NCBI GenBank assembly: GCA_000437915.1
Contig: FR900999.1
Location: 200,292-264,291 of the forward strand
Length of the DNA stretch: 64,000 nt
Reading direction: 5' to 3'
DNA from: Subdoligranulum sp. CAG:314
GTDB taxonomy: Bacteria > Bacillota > Clostridia > Christensenellales > CAG-314
Position numbers and translations under genes: made by a program. The notes beneath the pieces were generated by a model that made no database searches, was not told where the DNA came from, and saw nothing but the letters and a program-made list of their open reading frames with translations. Shown here one piece after another: positions 9,268 through 17,982 of this stretch (position 1 is its first letter; every line of letters begins with the position of its first letter).

Positions 9268-10079
9268 CAGTTGTTTTTCCACTTTACAAGGAATTTTTCC
9301 ATCAGGGCGACGACCAGATACATGATTGCGGCGAGTACGCACAAAACTACGGTACACGCCATCACCAAATCCAGCTTGAATACCTGCCCGCCGTAAACGA
9401 TTAGGTATCCCAGACCTGCCTTGCTGTTGAGATATTCTCCCATGATAGTGCCCACCCAGCTTAAACCGACGTTTATTTTAAGCGTGGACAAAAGCGTCGG
9501 AATGTTGGAGGGAAATACCAGTTTGGTGAAAATCTGGAATTTCGAGGCGTTCATGGTTTTGAGCAGAAGCACCTTGTCGGGGCTTGTTCCGATAAAACCG
9601 TTCAGCATGGAAATTGTAGTGATGATTACCGAAATCAGGACCGCCATCGTCACGATGGCTTTTTCTCCCGCACCCACCCAAATGATGATGATGGGTCCCA
9701 GCGCTATTTTGGGAAGACTGTTCAAAACCACAAGATAGGGTTCAAAGATGTCTTGAAGAGATTTCGACCACCACAGAACGACCGCAACCAGGGTGCCGAG
9801 CACGGTGGCAATGAGGAAACCGAGCACGGTTTCTTTTGTGGAGACGAAAATGTGCTTCCACAAATCGCCTGTCTGAGACAGCGCTCCCAGCTGTTTCCAG
9901 ATTCTGGAAGGGGAGCTGAAAATAAATGCGTCTATCCAGTTGAACCTGGCGGCGAGTTCCCACAGCAGCAAAAACAGAACAAGAAATCCTATCTGGCAAG
10001 CAAGGACCAATACCTTGCGAAGTCTGGTTTTTTTCAAAAACCTTTTGTGTTCAATCGATAGCTGCCGATTTTGTTTCAT
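9267..10079 (-). CDS. ABC transporter permease (SsuC/TauC type)
   Basis: 270 residues with about six membrane helices and the binding-protein-dependent permease fold. The EAA-like cytoplasmic loop that contacts the ATPase lies near FQIFTKLVFPSNIPTLLSTL (about residue 180). The family takes up sulfonates, nitrate, aromatic or pyrimidine precursors. It is the last gene of a three-gene minus-strand operon, and its start overlaps the end of the ATPase gene by 29 bases. The substrate cannot be told from the sequence. Confidence 0.85.
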   Translation of the reverse strand: MKQNRQLSIEHKRFLKKTRLRKVLVLACQIGFLVLFLLLWELAARFNWIDAFIFSSPSRIWKQLGALSQTGDLWKHIFVSTKETVLGFLIATVLGTLVAVVLWWSKSLQDIFEPYLVVLNSLPKIALGPIIIIWVGAGEKAIVTMAVLISVIITTISMLNGFIGTSPDKVLLLKTMNASKFQIFTKLVFPSNIPTLLSTLKINVGLSWVGTIMGEYLNSKAGLGYLIVYGGQVFKLDLVMACTVVLCVLAAIMYLVVALMEKFLVKWKNN

Positions 10080-10836
10080 AATTGTTTAATTCCTGCCAAA
10101 TTTGTTCGAATTGCACGGAAAACGTGCTGTCTTCACGTCGTTTGAGCGGCGTTGAAATATGCTCCAAATGAGTAAAGTGAACTCGTTTTACCGAGGCAGG
10201 TCTGTTCGTCAGTACGATTATTTTGTCCGCCATGCTGATGGCTTCGGAAATGTCGTGCGTCACCAGCAGAGCGGTCTTTTCTTCCTTTTTGATGATGTCG
10301 TAGACGTCGTCGCACACTTGAAGCCGCGTCTGAAAGTCTAATGCCGAAAACGGTTCGTCAAGCAGCAGAACGTCGGGGTCAAGCGCGAGTGTCCTGATAA
10401 GAGCCACCCTCTGTCTCATACCGCCGGAAAGCTGGCTGGGATAATACTTTTTGAAATCCTTGAGATTGTATTTTTCCAACAGGTTTTCGATATGAGCCAG
10501 AGCCTCGGGGCTGGATTTTTTTTGAATTTCCAGCCCGAGAATTATATTTTTGTAAATTGTTCTCCACTCGAAAAGATGGTCGTGCTGCAACATATAACCG
10601 ACTTCGTTGTTTACCTTTTCCACTTTGCTTCCGTTTAGCAGAACCTCCCCGAAGGTCGGTTTCAGAATGCCGGCTATTATGGACAGGATAGTGGTTTTGC
10701 CGCAGCCGCTCGGACCTACGATAGCGACGAACTCGCCTTTGTTTACGTCGAAGGACAGGTTGTCAATCGCTTTGGTCTCATCGGTTTTCGTATAGTAGGT
10801 CATCGAGATGTTGTTAAGAGAAAGCGTTGCGCTCAA
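10051..10836 (-). CDS. ABC transporter ATP-binding protein (SsuB/TauB type)
   Basis: 261-residue nucleotide-binding subunit that powers the adjacent permease. Walker A is GPSGCGKTT at about residue 39. The Q-loop is at MLQHDHLFEW, the signature is LSGGMRQR (about 140), Walker B is VLLLDEPFSALD and the switch His is in LLVTHDISEA. All catalytic elements are intact. The C-terminal 35 residues lie beyond the core domain. It is second in the operon, after the binding protein. Confidence 0.9.
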   Translation of the reverse strand: MSATLSLNNISMTYYTKTDETKAIDNLSFDVNKGEFVAIVGPSGCGKTTILSIIAGILKPTFGEVLLNGSKVEKVNNEVGYMLQHDHLFEWRTIYKNIILGLEIQKKSSPEALAHIENLLEKYNLKDFKKYYPSQLSGGMRQRVALIRTLALDPDVLLLDEPFSALDFQTRLQVCDDVYDIIKKEEKTALLVTHDISEAISMADKIIVLTNRPASVKRVHFTHLEHISTPLKRREDSTFSVQFEQIWQELNNYETKSAAID

Positions 10837-10912
10837 ATTGCTCTACCTCCGCAAAAAGTCCACATAACATTATATTTGTTTTTCGCGTCGGAGTGTGCAC
10901 CGGCTGACGATG

Positions 10913-11899
10913 TTACCTGCCGATTTTGTCCGCTATGCTGTTGTCTATGACCTTTGAAAACTCAATTCTGTCGGAAAGCTCTCCCGCATTCTGCATTATA
11001 TCCTGCATACGGTTGAAGCTGTCCTCCGTCATGGAAGGATAAATCACCCAGCTGTCGTTTGCTCTGTAATTGCCGAGCGCCGAGGCTATGGTGTCTTTGT
11101 CCGAGCCCTCAAAGTAGGGCAGAAGCAGCTCGGCTATGGAAGCGTTGTCATGGCTCAAAAGATATTGAGTGGCGCGGTAAATACAGTCAAGATATTTTTC
11201 AAGCTTTTTGGTGTTGTTTTTTATATATTCCTGAGTGGCAACGAAGCACGTGTAGGGGACTTCGCCGCTTTCCGCACCTATGGATTCCACGATAAAACCG
11301 CTTTTTTCCTTTTCAAGCTCCGAAGCCGTCGGCTCGAACAGAGCAACGTAGTCTCCCGTTCCGCTTACAAAGGACGGTCCGGTGAGAGCGAAGGGCACGT
11401 CGTAGTTCATGGTGATGTTTTCGCCGTCTCTGTAACCGTGCTGATTGAGCACATACTGAAGAGTCATTGCGGGCATACCGCCGCGTCTGCCCATTATGAT
11501 TTCCTTGCCCGCGAGATTGCTCCAATCGAAATCTGGCTCAAACTCTCTGCCGACGAGAAAGCTGCCGTCGCGCTTTGTCAGCTGCCCGAAGACGACGGGA
11601 TAGTCCTGCCTGCCTTGCTGGTAAACATACAGCACGGTTTCGGGACCCAGCAGGGCGATGTCTGCCGCGCCCGTGACAACCGCGGTCATGCTCAGGTCGG
11701 AGCCTTGCCCGTTTATCAGCTCTATTTCGTAGCCTGCTTCCTCGAAGTAGCCGAGAGCCATTGCAAGGTATTGCGGGGCGTAAAAAATAGAGTGAGTAGT
11801 TTCGTTGACGATTATCTTGTTGTCGTCGTTGTTGTCGCAGGCAGTCAAAGGCAGCGCGACGAGAATCAACGCCAAAACCACGAGTAAAATTTTTTTCAT
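10913..11899 (-). CDS. Lipoprotein substrate-binding protein (NMT1/THI5-like) of ABC importer
   Basis: 328 residues. An N-terminal signal ends in the lipobox LTAC (Cys at about 21), so the mature protein is lipid-anchored on the outer face of the membrane. The periplasmic-binding fold follows, with the early HSIFYAPQYLAMALGYFEEAG stretch typical of NMT1-like proteins for thiamine precursors, sulfonates, nitrate or riboflavin. I found no thiamine-element consensus in the leader, so a pyrimidine substrate is only one option. AGGAGG lies 8 bases upstream of the start. It is the first gene of the operon and divergent from valS. Confidence 0.85.
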   Translation of the reverse strand: MKKILLVVLALILVALPLTACDNNDDNKIIVNETTHSIFYAPQYLAMALGYFEEAGYEIELINGQGSDLSMTAVVTGAADIALLGPETVLYVYQQGRQDYPVVFGQLTKRDGSFLVGREFEPDFDWSNLAGKEIIMGRRGGMPAMTLQYVLNQHGYRDGENITMNYDVPFALTGPSFVSGTGDYVALFEPTASELEKEKSGFIVESIGAESGEVPYTCFVATQEYIKNNTKKLEKYLDCIYRATQYLLSHDNASIAELLLPYFEGSDKDTIASALGNYRANDSWVIYPSMTEDSFNRMQDIMQNAGELSDRIEFSKVIDNSIADKIGR

Positions 11900-11988
11900 T
11901 CAAACCTCCTGAATTTTGAATTTTTAGGCAATAACAGTTTATTCTCCCCGAAAAATTACTGTGAATCGGTAGCAAAACAAAGGCTTGA

Positions 11989-11999
11989 TGTGGTATAAT
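11989..11999 (+). promoter_or_regulatory. Extended -10 promoter for valS
   Basis: TGTGG immediately precedes TATAAT (11994-11999). No good -35 is visible, as is common with extended -10 promoters. Transcription would start near 12006 and leave a leader of about 20 bases, too short for a T-box. Confidence 0.7.
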
Positions 12000-12025
12000 C
12001 TTTCTTAATACGGAGACAAATTTGT

Positions 12026-14647
12026 ATGGATATGGAAAAGGTTTACGAGCCGCAGAAATTTGAATCGGACATATATGCGCAATGGCTTGAAAAAGGATAT
12101 TTCACGCCGGAAATAAACAGGGACAAAAAGCCGTTTACCATAGTTATACCGCCTCCGAACATCACGGGGCAGCTGCATATGGGGCACGCTTTGGACAACG
12201 CGGTGCAGGACTGCCTTATTCGTTACAAGAGAATGCAGGGCTACTGCGCGCTGTGGCTGCCCGGCACCGACCATGCGTCCATTGCAACCGAGCTTAAAAT
12301 CGTGGAGCAGCTGAAAAAGGACGGGCTTGACAAACAGGACGTCGGCAGGGAAAGGTTTTTGGAGCTTGCCTGGGAGTGGAAGGAAAAATACGGCGGCAGG
12401 ATTGTGGAACAGCTCAAACGTTTAGGCAGCAGCTGCGACTGGAGCCGCGAAGCGTTTACGCTTGACGAGAAGCGCAGCAAGGCGGTTCGCCATGTTTTCA
12501 AAAAGCTTTACGACAAAGGGCTTATTTATCAGGGCGACAGGATAACGAATTGGTGTCCCGAGTGCGGCACCGCTCTTTCCGACGCCGAAGTGGATTATTG
12601 CGAGCACAGTTCCCATCTGTGGCATTTCAAATATTTTACGGACGACGGCAGAAGCATAACCTTTGCCACCACCCGTCCCGAAACAATGCTCGGCGACACC
12701 GCCGTGGCCGTCAATCCCGATGACGGGCGATACGCGGATTTTGTGGGACATACGGTAAAGGTGCCGTTTGTAAACCGCACAATACCGATAATCGCCGACA
12801 GCTATGTGGAAAAGGATTTCGGCACGGGCGTTGTCAAAATTACCCCCGCGCACGACCCCAACGACTTTGAAGTGGGTTTAAGGCACAATCTTGAAATCTT
12901 GCGCGTCATGAACAACGACGGCACGATGAACGAAAAAGCGGGCAGTATGTTTGAGGGGCTGACCCGCGAGGAAGCGCGCAAAAAGGTGGTTGCCGAAATG
13001 GACAAGCTGGGGCAGCTTGTCAAAATAGAGGATTATACCCACAACGTCGGGGAGTGCTACCGCTGCAAAACCACGGTGGAGCCTGTCGTGAGCAAGCAGT
13101 GGTTTGTAAAAATGAAACCGCTTGCAGAGCGGGCGATAAAGTGCGTCAGGGACGGCGAGGTCAATTTTGTGCCCGCGCGCTTTGAAAAAATTTATTTCAA
13201 CTGGATGGAAAACATAAGGGATTGGTGCATATCCCGTCAGCTGTGGTGGGGACACCGTATTCCCGTTTGGTATTGCCAAAACTGCGGCGAAACAATCTGC
13301 GAGGAGGAAACTCCCCGGGTATGCCCGCACTGCGGGAGCGAAAGGCTGCGTCAGGACGAGGACGTGCTGGACACGTGGTTTTCATCTGCCCTCTGGCCGT
13401 TTTCCACGCTTGGTTGGCCGGAGGAGACTGAGGAGCTGAAATTTTTCTTTCCTACCGACGTGCTCGTCACCGCTTACGACATAATTTTCTTCTGGGTTGC
13501 GCGCATGATTTTTTCCTCTTTGGAACACATGGACGCGCCGCCCTTCAAGGACGTTTTGATACACGGCATCGTGCGTGACAAGGAAGGGCGCAAGATGTCC
13601 AAATCTCTCGGCAACGGCGTGGACCCGTTGGAGTTTATTGACGCATACGGCGCCGATACGCTGCGTTTTTCGCTGCTCAACGGTGTGGCAAGCGGAGGAG
13701 ATATTCGCTTTTCCGACGACAAGGTAAAAAGCACGCGCAACTTTATGAACAAGATATGGAATGCTTCGCGTTTCGTGCTTATGAATATAGAGGGCGCGGC
13801 GTTAAAGCCTCTTTCGCAGTGCAGTCTGTCGCTTGCCGACAAATGGATTTTGACAAAGCTCAACCGCGTGACGGGCGAAGTCAACGAAAATTTTGCAAAA
13901 TACGAGCTTGGCATTGCGTCGGGAATTATTTACGATTTTGTGTGGAGCGAGTTCTGCGACTGGTACATCGAGTTTACCAAGCCCGTTTTGAACGGCGGCG
14001 ACGAGGAGGCAAAAATTGCCGCGGCGTCTACTCTCAATTATTGCCTCGACGCCGTTTTGAAGCTGCTGCATCCTTTCGTTCCCTTTATCACCGAGCAGAT
14101 TTACAAAAATATGCCCGTACATTCGGAAACCATTATGCTGGAGAAATATCCGGAGAAAACCGATTCAATCGAGTTTGAGCAAGAAGCCGAGCTTACGGAA
14201 AAGCTCAAGGAGCTGGTAGCTAAGCTGAGAAATCTCCGCGCCGAAATGGGAGTGCCGCCCTCCAAAAAAATCCGTCTGTTTGTCAAAACGGCAGACGACG
14301 GCGTAAAAACGACGGGATTGTTTATTCAGAGGCTTACCAACGCCGAAAGCGTGACCTTTACCGACCGTTTCGACGAAACCCAAAAAACCGTTTCCGCCAT
14401 TTGTTCTGCGGGTGAGGTGCGCGTGCCGCTGGGGGATATGGTTGACACGGAAAAGGAGCTTTTGCGGCTTAAAAAAGAGATGGAAAACGCCGACGCCGAA
14501 ATAAACCGCGTCAAAGGCAAGCTGTCCAATCCGGGCTTTGTCGCCAAAGCGCCCGCGCAGCTTGTGGAAGCCGAAAAGCGCAAGCTGTCGGAGTTCGAGC
14601 AGTTAAAAGCCAAGCTTTCTGCGCGCATGAAAGACCTGACCGACTGA
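12026..14647 (+). CDS. valS: Valyl-tRNA synthetase
   Basis: Class I synthetase of 873 residues that charges tRNA-Val. The HIGH-type signature is HMGH in PPNITGQLHMGHALDN at about residue 50, and KMSKS is at about 524. Between them is the editing (CP1) domain with the conserved TTRPETMLGDTAVAV stretch. Two Cys-rich clusters (WCPECG and CQNCGE...CPHCGS) could bind zinc. The C-terminal 80 residues form the coiled-coil arm typical of ValS. CGGAG at 12011 supports ATG 12026. Confidence 0.97.
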   Translation: MDMEKVYEPQKFESDIYAQWLEKGYFTPEINRDKKPFTIVIPPPNITGQLHMGHALDNAVQDCLIRYKRMQGYCALWLPGTDHASIATELKIVEQLKKDGLDKQDVGRERFLELAWEWKEKYGGRIVEQLKRLGSSCDWSREAFTLDEKRSKAVRHVFKKLYDKGLIYQGDRITNWCPECGTALSDAEVDYCEHSSHLWHFKYFTDDGRSITFATTRPETMLGDTAVAVNPDDGRYADFVGHTVKVPFVNRTIPIIADSYVEKDFGTGVVKITPAHDPNDFEVGLRHNLEILRVMNNDGTMNEKAGSMFEGLTREEARKKVVAEMDKLGQLVKIEDYTHNVGECYRCKTTVEPVVSKQWFVKMKPLAERAIKCVRDGEVNFVPARFEKIYFNWMENIRDWCISRQLWWGHRIPVWYCQNCGETICEEETPRVCPHCGSERLRQDEDVLDTWFSSALWPFSTLGWPEETEELKFFFPTDVLVTAYDIIFFWVARMIFSSLEHMDAPPFKDVLIHGIVRDKEGRKMSKSLGNGVDPLEFIDAYGADTLRFSLLNGVASGGDIRFSDDKVKSTRNFMNKIWNASRFVLMNIEGAALKPLSQCSLSLADKWILTKLNRVTGEVNENFAKYELGIASGIIYDFVWSEFCDWYIEFTKPVLNGGDEEAKIAAASTLNYCLDAVLKLLHPFVPFITEQIYKNMPVHSETIMLEKYPEKTDSIEFEQEAELTEKLKELVAKLRNLRAEMGVPPSKKIRLFVKTADDGVKTTGLFIQRLTNAESVTFTDRFDETQKTVSAICSAGEVRVPLGDMVDTEKELLRLKKEMENADAEINRVKGKLSNPGFVAKAPAQLVEAEKRKLSEFEQLKAKLSARMKDLTD

Positions 14648-14660
14648 AAGCAAAATTTAA

Positions 14661-14690
14661 AAGAGGGAGCTTAAAGAAGCTCCCTCTTTC
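14661..14690 (+). terminator. Intrinsic terminator after valS
   Basis: AAGAGGGAGCTT and AAGCTCCCTCTT form a 12-pair stem around an AAAG loop, followed by a short T-rich stretch. Confidence 0.85.
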
Positions 14691-14799
14691 GTATAAAAAG
14701 GTAACTTTTTTTCCATAATTGACATATCTTTCTAAAAGGGCGCCGCGGAAACGGAGAAAAAATCCGCGTTGGTTCAAAGCTCGAAAAGGGGAGCGAGAT

Positions 14800-15474
14800 A
14801 TGCTGCTTGGCACGTTAAAAAAAGACAGGGAAATAAAAGCGCTGCTGCACTGCGCGGACAATCAGCTGGACGCCATGGGCTACACCGAACACAGTTTCAG
14901 GCACGTTTCCATAGTTTGTCAGAGAGTGGAAAAAATACTCGCCGCGGTGGGCTGCGACGAAAAGGAGATTGAAATAGGCAAAATAGCGGGGTTTCTCCAC
15001 GACCTCGGCAATTGCGTCAATCGCAAGGACCATGCCCACAGCGGAGCCATACTTGCCTATACGCTGCTTGTAAAAAAGGGTATGAATTATGCGGACGCAG
15101 CCCGCGTCATGGAAGCAATAGGCAATCACGACGAGGAAACGGGACAGGTCGCAAGCAAGCTTTCTGCGGCGCTGATTTTGGCGGACAAGTCGGACGTGCA
15201 CCGCACGCGGGTGAGAAAGCTGAAAATTAGTCAGGACGGATTGGTAGACAAGGACGACATACACGACAGAGTCAATTACGCGGTTGTAATGAGCGATATT
15301 GCCATAGACAAGGACGCCGGACAGATAAAGTTTTTGTTTCAGATAGATACGGGCATATGCACGGCTATGGATTATTTTGAGATATTTCTCGACAGAATGA
15401 AAATGTGCAAAAAGGCGGCGGAATATCTCGGCTTCGAGTTTATGTTGGAAATAAATGATTACAGATTGGCTTAA
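14800..15474 (+). CDS. HD-domain metal-dependent phosphohydrolase
   Basis: 224-residue cytoplasmic protein with the HD superfamily ligands in order: His in EHSFRH (about 31-35), the HD pair in GFLHDLGN (about 68), further His in the DHAHSG segment and in GNHDEETG (about 109), and the distal Asp in ILADKSDVHR (about 130). Such enzymes remove phosphates from nucleotides or signalling nucleotides; the substrate is unknown. ATG 14800 follows AAGGGGAG by six bases. An upstream TTG at 14719 would add 27 arginine- and lysine-rich residues that look non-coding. It is flanked by terminators and is probably monocistronic. Confidence 0.75.
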   Translation: MLLGTLKKDREIKALLHCADNQLDAMGYTEHSFRHVSIVCQRVEKILAAVGCDEKEIEIGKIAGFLHDLGNCVNRKDHAHSGAILAYTLLVKKGMNYADAARVMEAIGNHDEETGQVASKLSAALILADKSDVHRTRVRKLKISQDGLVDKDDIHDRVNYAVVMSDIAIDKDAGQIKFLFQIDTGICTAMDYFEIFLDRMKMCKKAAEYLGFEFMLEINDYRLA

Positions 15475-15511
15475 AAAAAGGGCGGTTTGAAACAGCGGTT
15501 TACGCATAGAT

Positions 15512-15549
15512 AAAAGGAGCGTTGAATTTTACTATTCATCGCTCCTTTT
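15512..15549. terminator. Bidirectional terminator between HD gene and GNAT gene
   Basis: AAAAGGAGCG (15512-15521) and CGCTCCTTTT (15540-15549) pair. The inner arms GTTGAAT and ATTCATC extend the stem with one mismatch. It serves the convergent genes on both strands. Confidence 0.8.
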
Positions 15550-15561
15550 AATAGCGGGAAT

Positions 15562-16149
15562 TTACAAGCCTTTTTCTATAAAGTGCGTCGGGTACGTCTC
15601 CCAATATTTTTTGTAAACTCTGTCGGTGTTTCCGTCGAGATTTAACTGATACATTCTGAACGTAACGGTGATATTTTTCGGTTGCCATTGCTCTACATAA
15701 GAATACCTATATTGCATACCCAATTTCTGCATTACATAACCGCTTCGGGGATTTTTAATATCGTGAGTAGCGGTAACGTACGGAATCTTATCTTTTTTCA
15801 ACTGTTGGATAACAGCCCGTCCCGATTCCGTTACAAACCCGTTGTGCCAAAATTCCTTTCTGAGAGCATATCCGAAATCATAACTTTCTTCTGTGCTTGC
15901 TTTTATATATCCGATAGGTATATTATCTTGTTTTAAGCAAACAGCATAAAAATAAGCGCTTTCTTTTCGGTATTCGTTTGCAATTCTTTCGTTATAAAAT
16001 TTCTCGGTTTCCTTTAAGTCTTTCAATACAAACCACGGCAAAAAGGTGTTTGCGTCTTCGTCGCCGAGTATTTTGAACAACGCAGGTAAATCCGCTTGCG
16101 AAAATTTTCTCAATATCAGTCTGTTTGTTTCAAGTTCAGGCGTATTCAT
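15562..16149 (-). CDS. GNAT family N-acetyltransferase (RimJ/RimL-like)
   Basis: 195 residues. It starts with the ETNRLILRKFSQADLPALF motif typical of the RimJ/RimL protein-acetyltransferase branch and of related antibiotic or metabolite acetyltransferases. The acetyl-CoA binding region lies around IPIGYIKASTEESYDFGYALRKEFWHNGFVTE. The target is unknown. The gene reads visibly AT-richer than its neighbours, with many TTA, ATA and AAA-type codons, and is isolated between terminators, which suggests recent acquisition. An extended family search would be needed to pick a substrate class. Confidence 0.8.
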   Translation of the reverse strand: MNTPELETNRLILRKFSQADLPALFKILGDEDANTFLPWFVLKDLKETEKFYNERIANEYRKESAYFYAVCLKQDNIPIGYIKASTEESYDFGYALRKEFWHNGFVTESGRAVIQQLKKDKIPYVTATHDIKNPRSGYVMQKLGMQYRYSYVEQWQPKNITVTFRMYQLNLDGNTDRVYKKYWETYPTHFIEKGL

Positions 16150-16190
16150 AATTCTTTTTTTACCGTTAAATTACCTTTTGTCTTTTGGAC

Positions 16191-16219
16191 ATTATAAAAC
16201 AAACGGCTTGCAAAGTAAA
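16191..16219 (-). promoter_or_regulatory. Promoter of the GNAT gene
   Basis: On the minus strand TTTACT (16214-16219) and TATAAT (16191-16196) are 17 bases apart. Confidence 0.6.
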
Positions 16220-16260
16220 TAAAAAAGCGCGCTTGTCTTGCCTGCAAAGTAAAGCGCGCT
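16220..16260 (-). terminator. Terminator of mgtE
   Basis: On the minus strand AGCGCGCTT pairs with AAGCGCGCT across a 17-base loop, followed by a run of T. It lies about 95 bases after the mgtE stop. Confidence 0.7.
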
Positions 16261-16355
16261 GAGTTTATCTGAAAATATCCTATGGAAGTTGAGTCAAAGC
16301 CGTCTGTTTTCAACAATTTTCAAACAAAACAAATAACATCACAGTTTTTAAGTTC

Positions 16356-17726
16356 TTAAATACCCGTATAGATTTTGCCGAGAACGGCTACCGCGATACC
16401 GCAGTAAATCATGAGCGAAACGGCGTCTACGATAGTGGTGATAAAGGGACTTGCCACAACCGCGGGGTCAAGCCGGCATTTTTTTGCAATCAGCGGCAGA
16501 GTGCAGCCTATGATTTTTGCGATTACGACGGTGACGAGCATGGTTACGCACACTACGGCGGCAATGAGGTAGCCGTTTTCGACGGCGTACAGCTTGTCTA
16601 TGAGCATAAGCTTTCCGAAGCAGACTGCTGACAGCGTAATGCCGAGAAGCAACGATACTCTCAGTTCTTTCCAGATTACCTTTAACGTGTCTTTGAATTG
16701 CACCTCTCCGAGAGCAATGCCGCGTATGACGGTGACGGACGCCTGACTCCCCGCGTTGCCTCCCGTGTCCATAAGCATCGGAATACAGCCCGTCAGAATA
16801 ATACCTATGATTGGCATGTTGAGAGTTTCTTCGTTGGCGTTGATGATTAGACCGGTAAACGTGGCGGAAATCATGAGTATAAGAAGCCACGGCACGCGGT
16901 TGAGCCAGATTTTCCAGACGCTCGTTTTCAAGTACGGCTTATCGTTAGGCGTGATTGCCGCCATAATTTCAAAGTCTTCGGTCGCCTCGTCGTCTATGAC
17001 GTCCAGAATGTCGTCTATGGTTATTATGCCGACAATTCTGTTTTCGCCGTCAACGACAGGCAGCGAAATAAGGTCGTATTTTCTGATTGTGTGGGACGCT
17101 TCCTCCTGAGGCGTGTGCGTGTCTACCGAAACTATACTGACGGTCATAATTTCGTCTACTTTTGTGTCGGGCTGCGCCAAGAGCAAATCCTTGATTGATA
17201 CGACGCCTTTAAGCCTTCTTGTCGGGTCGGTGACGTAGCAGACGTTTATGGTTTCCTTGTATTCTCCGATTTTTCTGATTCGCGCAAGCGCCTGCTCTAT
17301 CGTCATGCCCTCCCTGAGGTCGAGATACTCGGGCGTCATTATCGAGCCGGCGCTTTTGTCGGGATAGCGGAGAAATTTGTTTATCAGCTCGCGCTTTTCC
17401 GGCTTTGCGGACCTGAGTATTTTTTTGACCACGTTTGCCGGCATCGCCTCGATGATGTCTACCGTGTCGTCTATGAAAAGCTCGTTTACTATGGAGGTGA
17501 TTTCCTTGTCGGAAGTGGATTCTATTATTTCGCGCTGTTTTTCCGGTGAAACGTAGGAAAACACCTCCGCCGCAGCGTCCGTTTTGAGCAGCCTGAAAAC
17601 AATCAGAAGCCTGTCGTTGTCAAGCGTTTCGAGAAAGTTTGCGATATCTACGGAATTTGTCTCGTCGAGGATTTCGGTCACGAGAGAAAACTTTTTTTCC
17701 GCAATCAGGTTTATTATTTCTTCCAT
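16356..17726 (-). CDS. mgtE: Magnesium transporter MgtE
   Basis: 456 residues with the full MgtE layout. An N-terminal superhelical Mg-sensing domain (residues 1-130, repeated short helices such as DAAAEVFSYVSPEKQREII) is followed by two CBS domains (about 130-255) that gate the pore. A C-terminal five-helix pore domain contains the conserved GIILTGCIPMLMDTGGNAG segment, whose Asp lies in the ion path. It imports Mg2+ and closes when cytosolic Mg2+ is high. The gene is transcribed alone from an extended -10 promoter. I saw no M-box riboswitch in the short leader. Confidence 0.95.
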   Translation of the reverse strand: MEEIINLIAEKKFSLVTEILDETNSVDIANFLETLDNDRLLIVFRLLKTDAAAEVFSYVSPEKQREIIESTSDKEITSIVNELFIDDTVDIIEAMPANVVKKILRSAKPEKRELINKFLRYPDKSAGSIMTPEYLDLREGMTIEQALARIRKIGEYKETINVCYVTDPTRRLKGVVSIKDLLLAQPDTKVDEIMTVSIVSVDTHTPQEEASHTIRKYDLISLPVVDGENRIVGIITIDDILDVIDDEATEDFEIMAAITPNDKPYLKTSVWKIWLNRVPWLLILMISATFTGLIINANEETLNMPIIGIILTGCIPMLMDTGGNAGSQASVTVIRGIALGEVQFKDTLKVIWKELRVSLLLGITLSAVCFGKLMLIDKLYAVENGYLIAAVVCVTMLVTVVIAKIIGCTLPLIAKKCRLDPAVVASPFITTIVDAVSLMIYCGIAVAVLGKIYTGI

Positions 17727-17776
17727 TAAAGTTTTCCTCCTTTTCCGTTTTGTCGTTTGCGAAAGAATTTCGCTTA

Positions 17777-17787
17777 ATTATAGCACA
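17777..17787 (-). promoter_or_regulatory. Extended -10 promoter of mgtE
   Basis: On the minus strand TGTGC precedes TATAAT (17777-17782). The -35 region (TATACC) is weak. It gives a leader of about 45 bases. Confidence 0.65.
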
Positions 17788-17931
17788 AATTTGCGCGTCG
17801 GTATACCGAAAAAAGGCAAAAGCGCTTCAAAACGCAATCAAAATCAATGTATGCGTTATTTAACGTCTTTTGTGAATTGACTCCGTAAGCGGGAAAAGGG
17901 GAATAATAAATCAACTATTTGCTTTCATTTG

Positions 17932-17960
17932 TTGAAAAATCAGTCGCATTGTGGTATAAT
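17932..17960 (+). promoter_or_regulatory. Promoter of the two membrane-protein genes upstream of pcrA
   Basis: TTGAAA at 17932-17937, 17 bases, TATAAT at 17955-17960 with TGTGG directly before it. A Shine-Dalgarno AAAAAGGA follows at 17973. Confidence 0.8.
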
Positions 17961-17982
17961 CATCAATACGGTAAAAAGGATT

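Noticed and set aside
11900..11990. Thiamine (TPP) riboswitch before the NMT1-like ABC operon
   Set aside because: The conserved TPP core sequences are absent and the leader is short.
12000..12025. T-box leader before valS
   Set aside because: The promoter leaves about 20 bases of leader, and no specifier loop or antiterminator is present.
17727..17800. M-box (Mg2+) riboswitch before mgtE
   Set aside because: The leader from the extended -10 is only about 45 bases, too short, and lacks the conserved helices.
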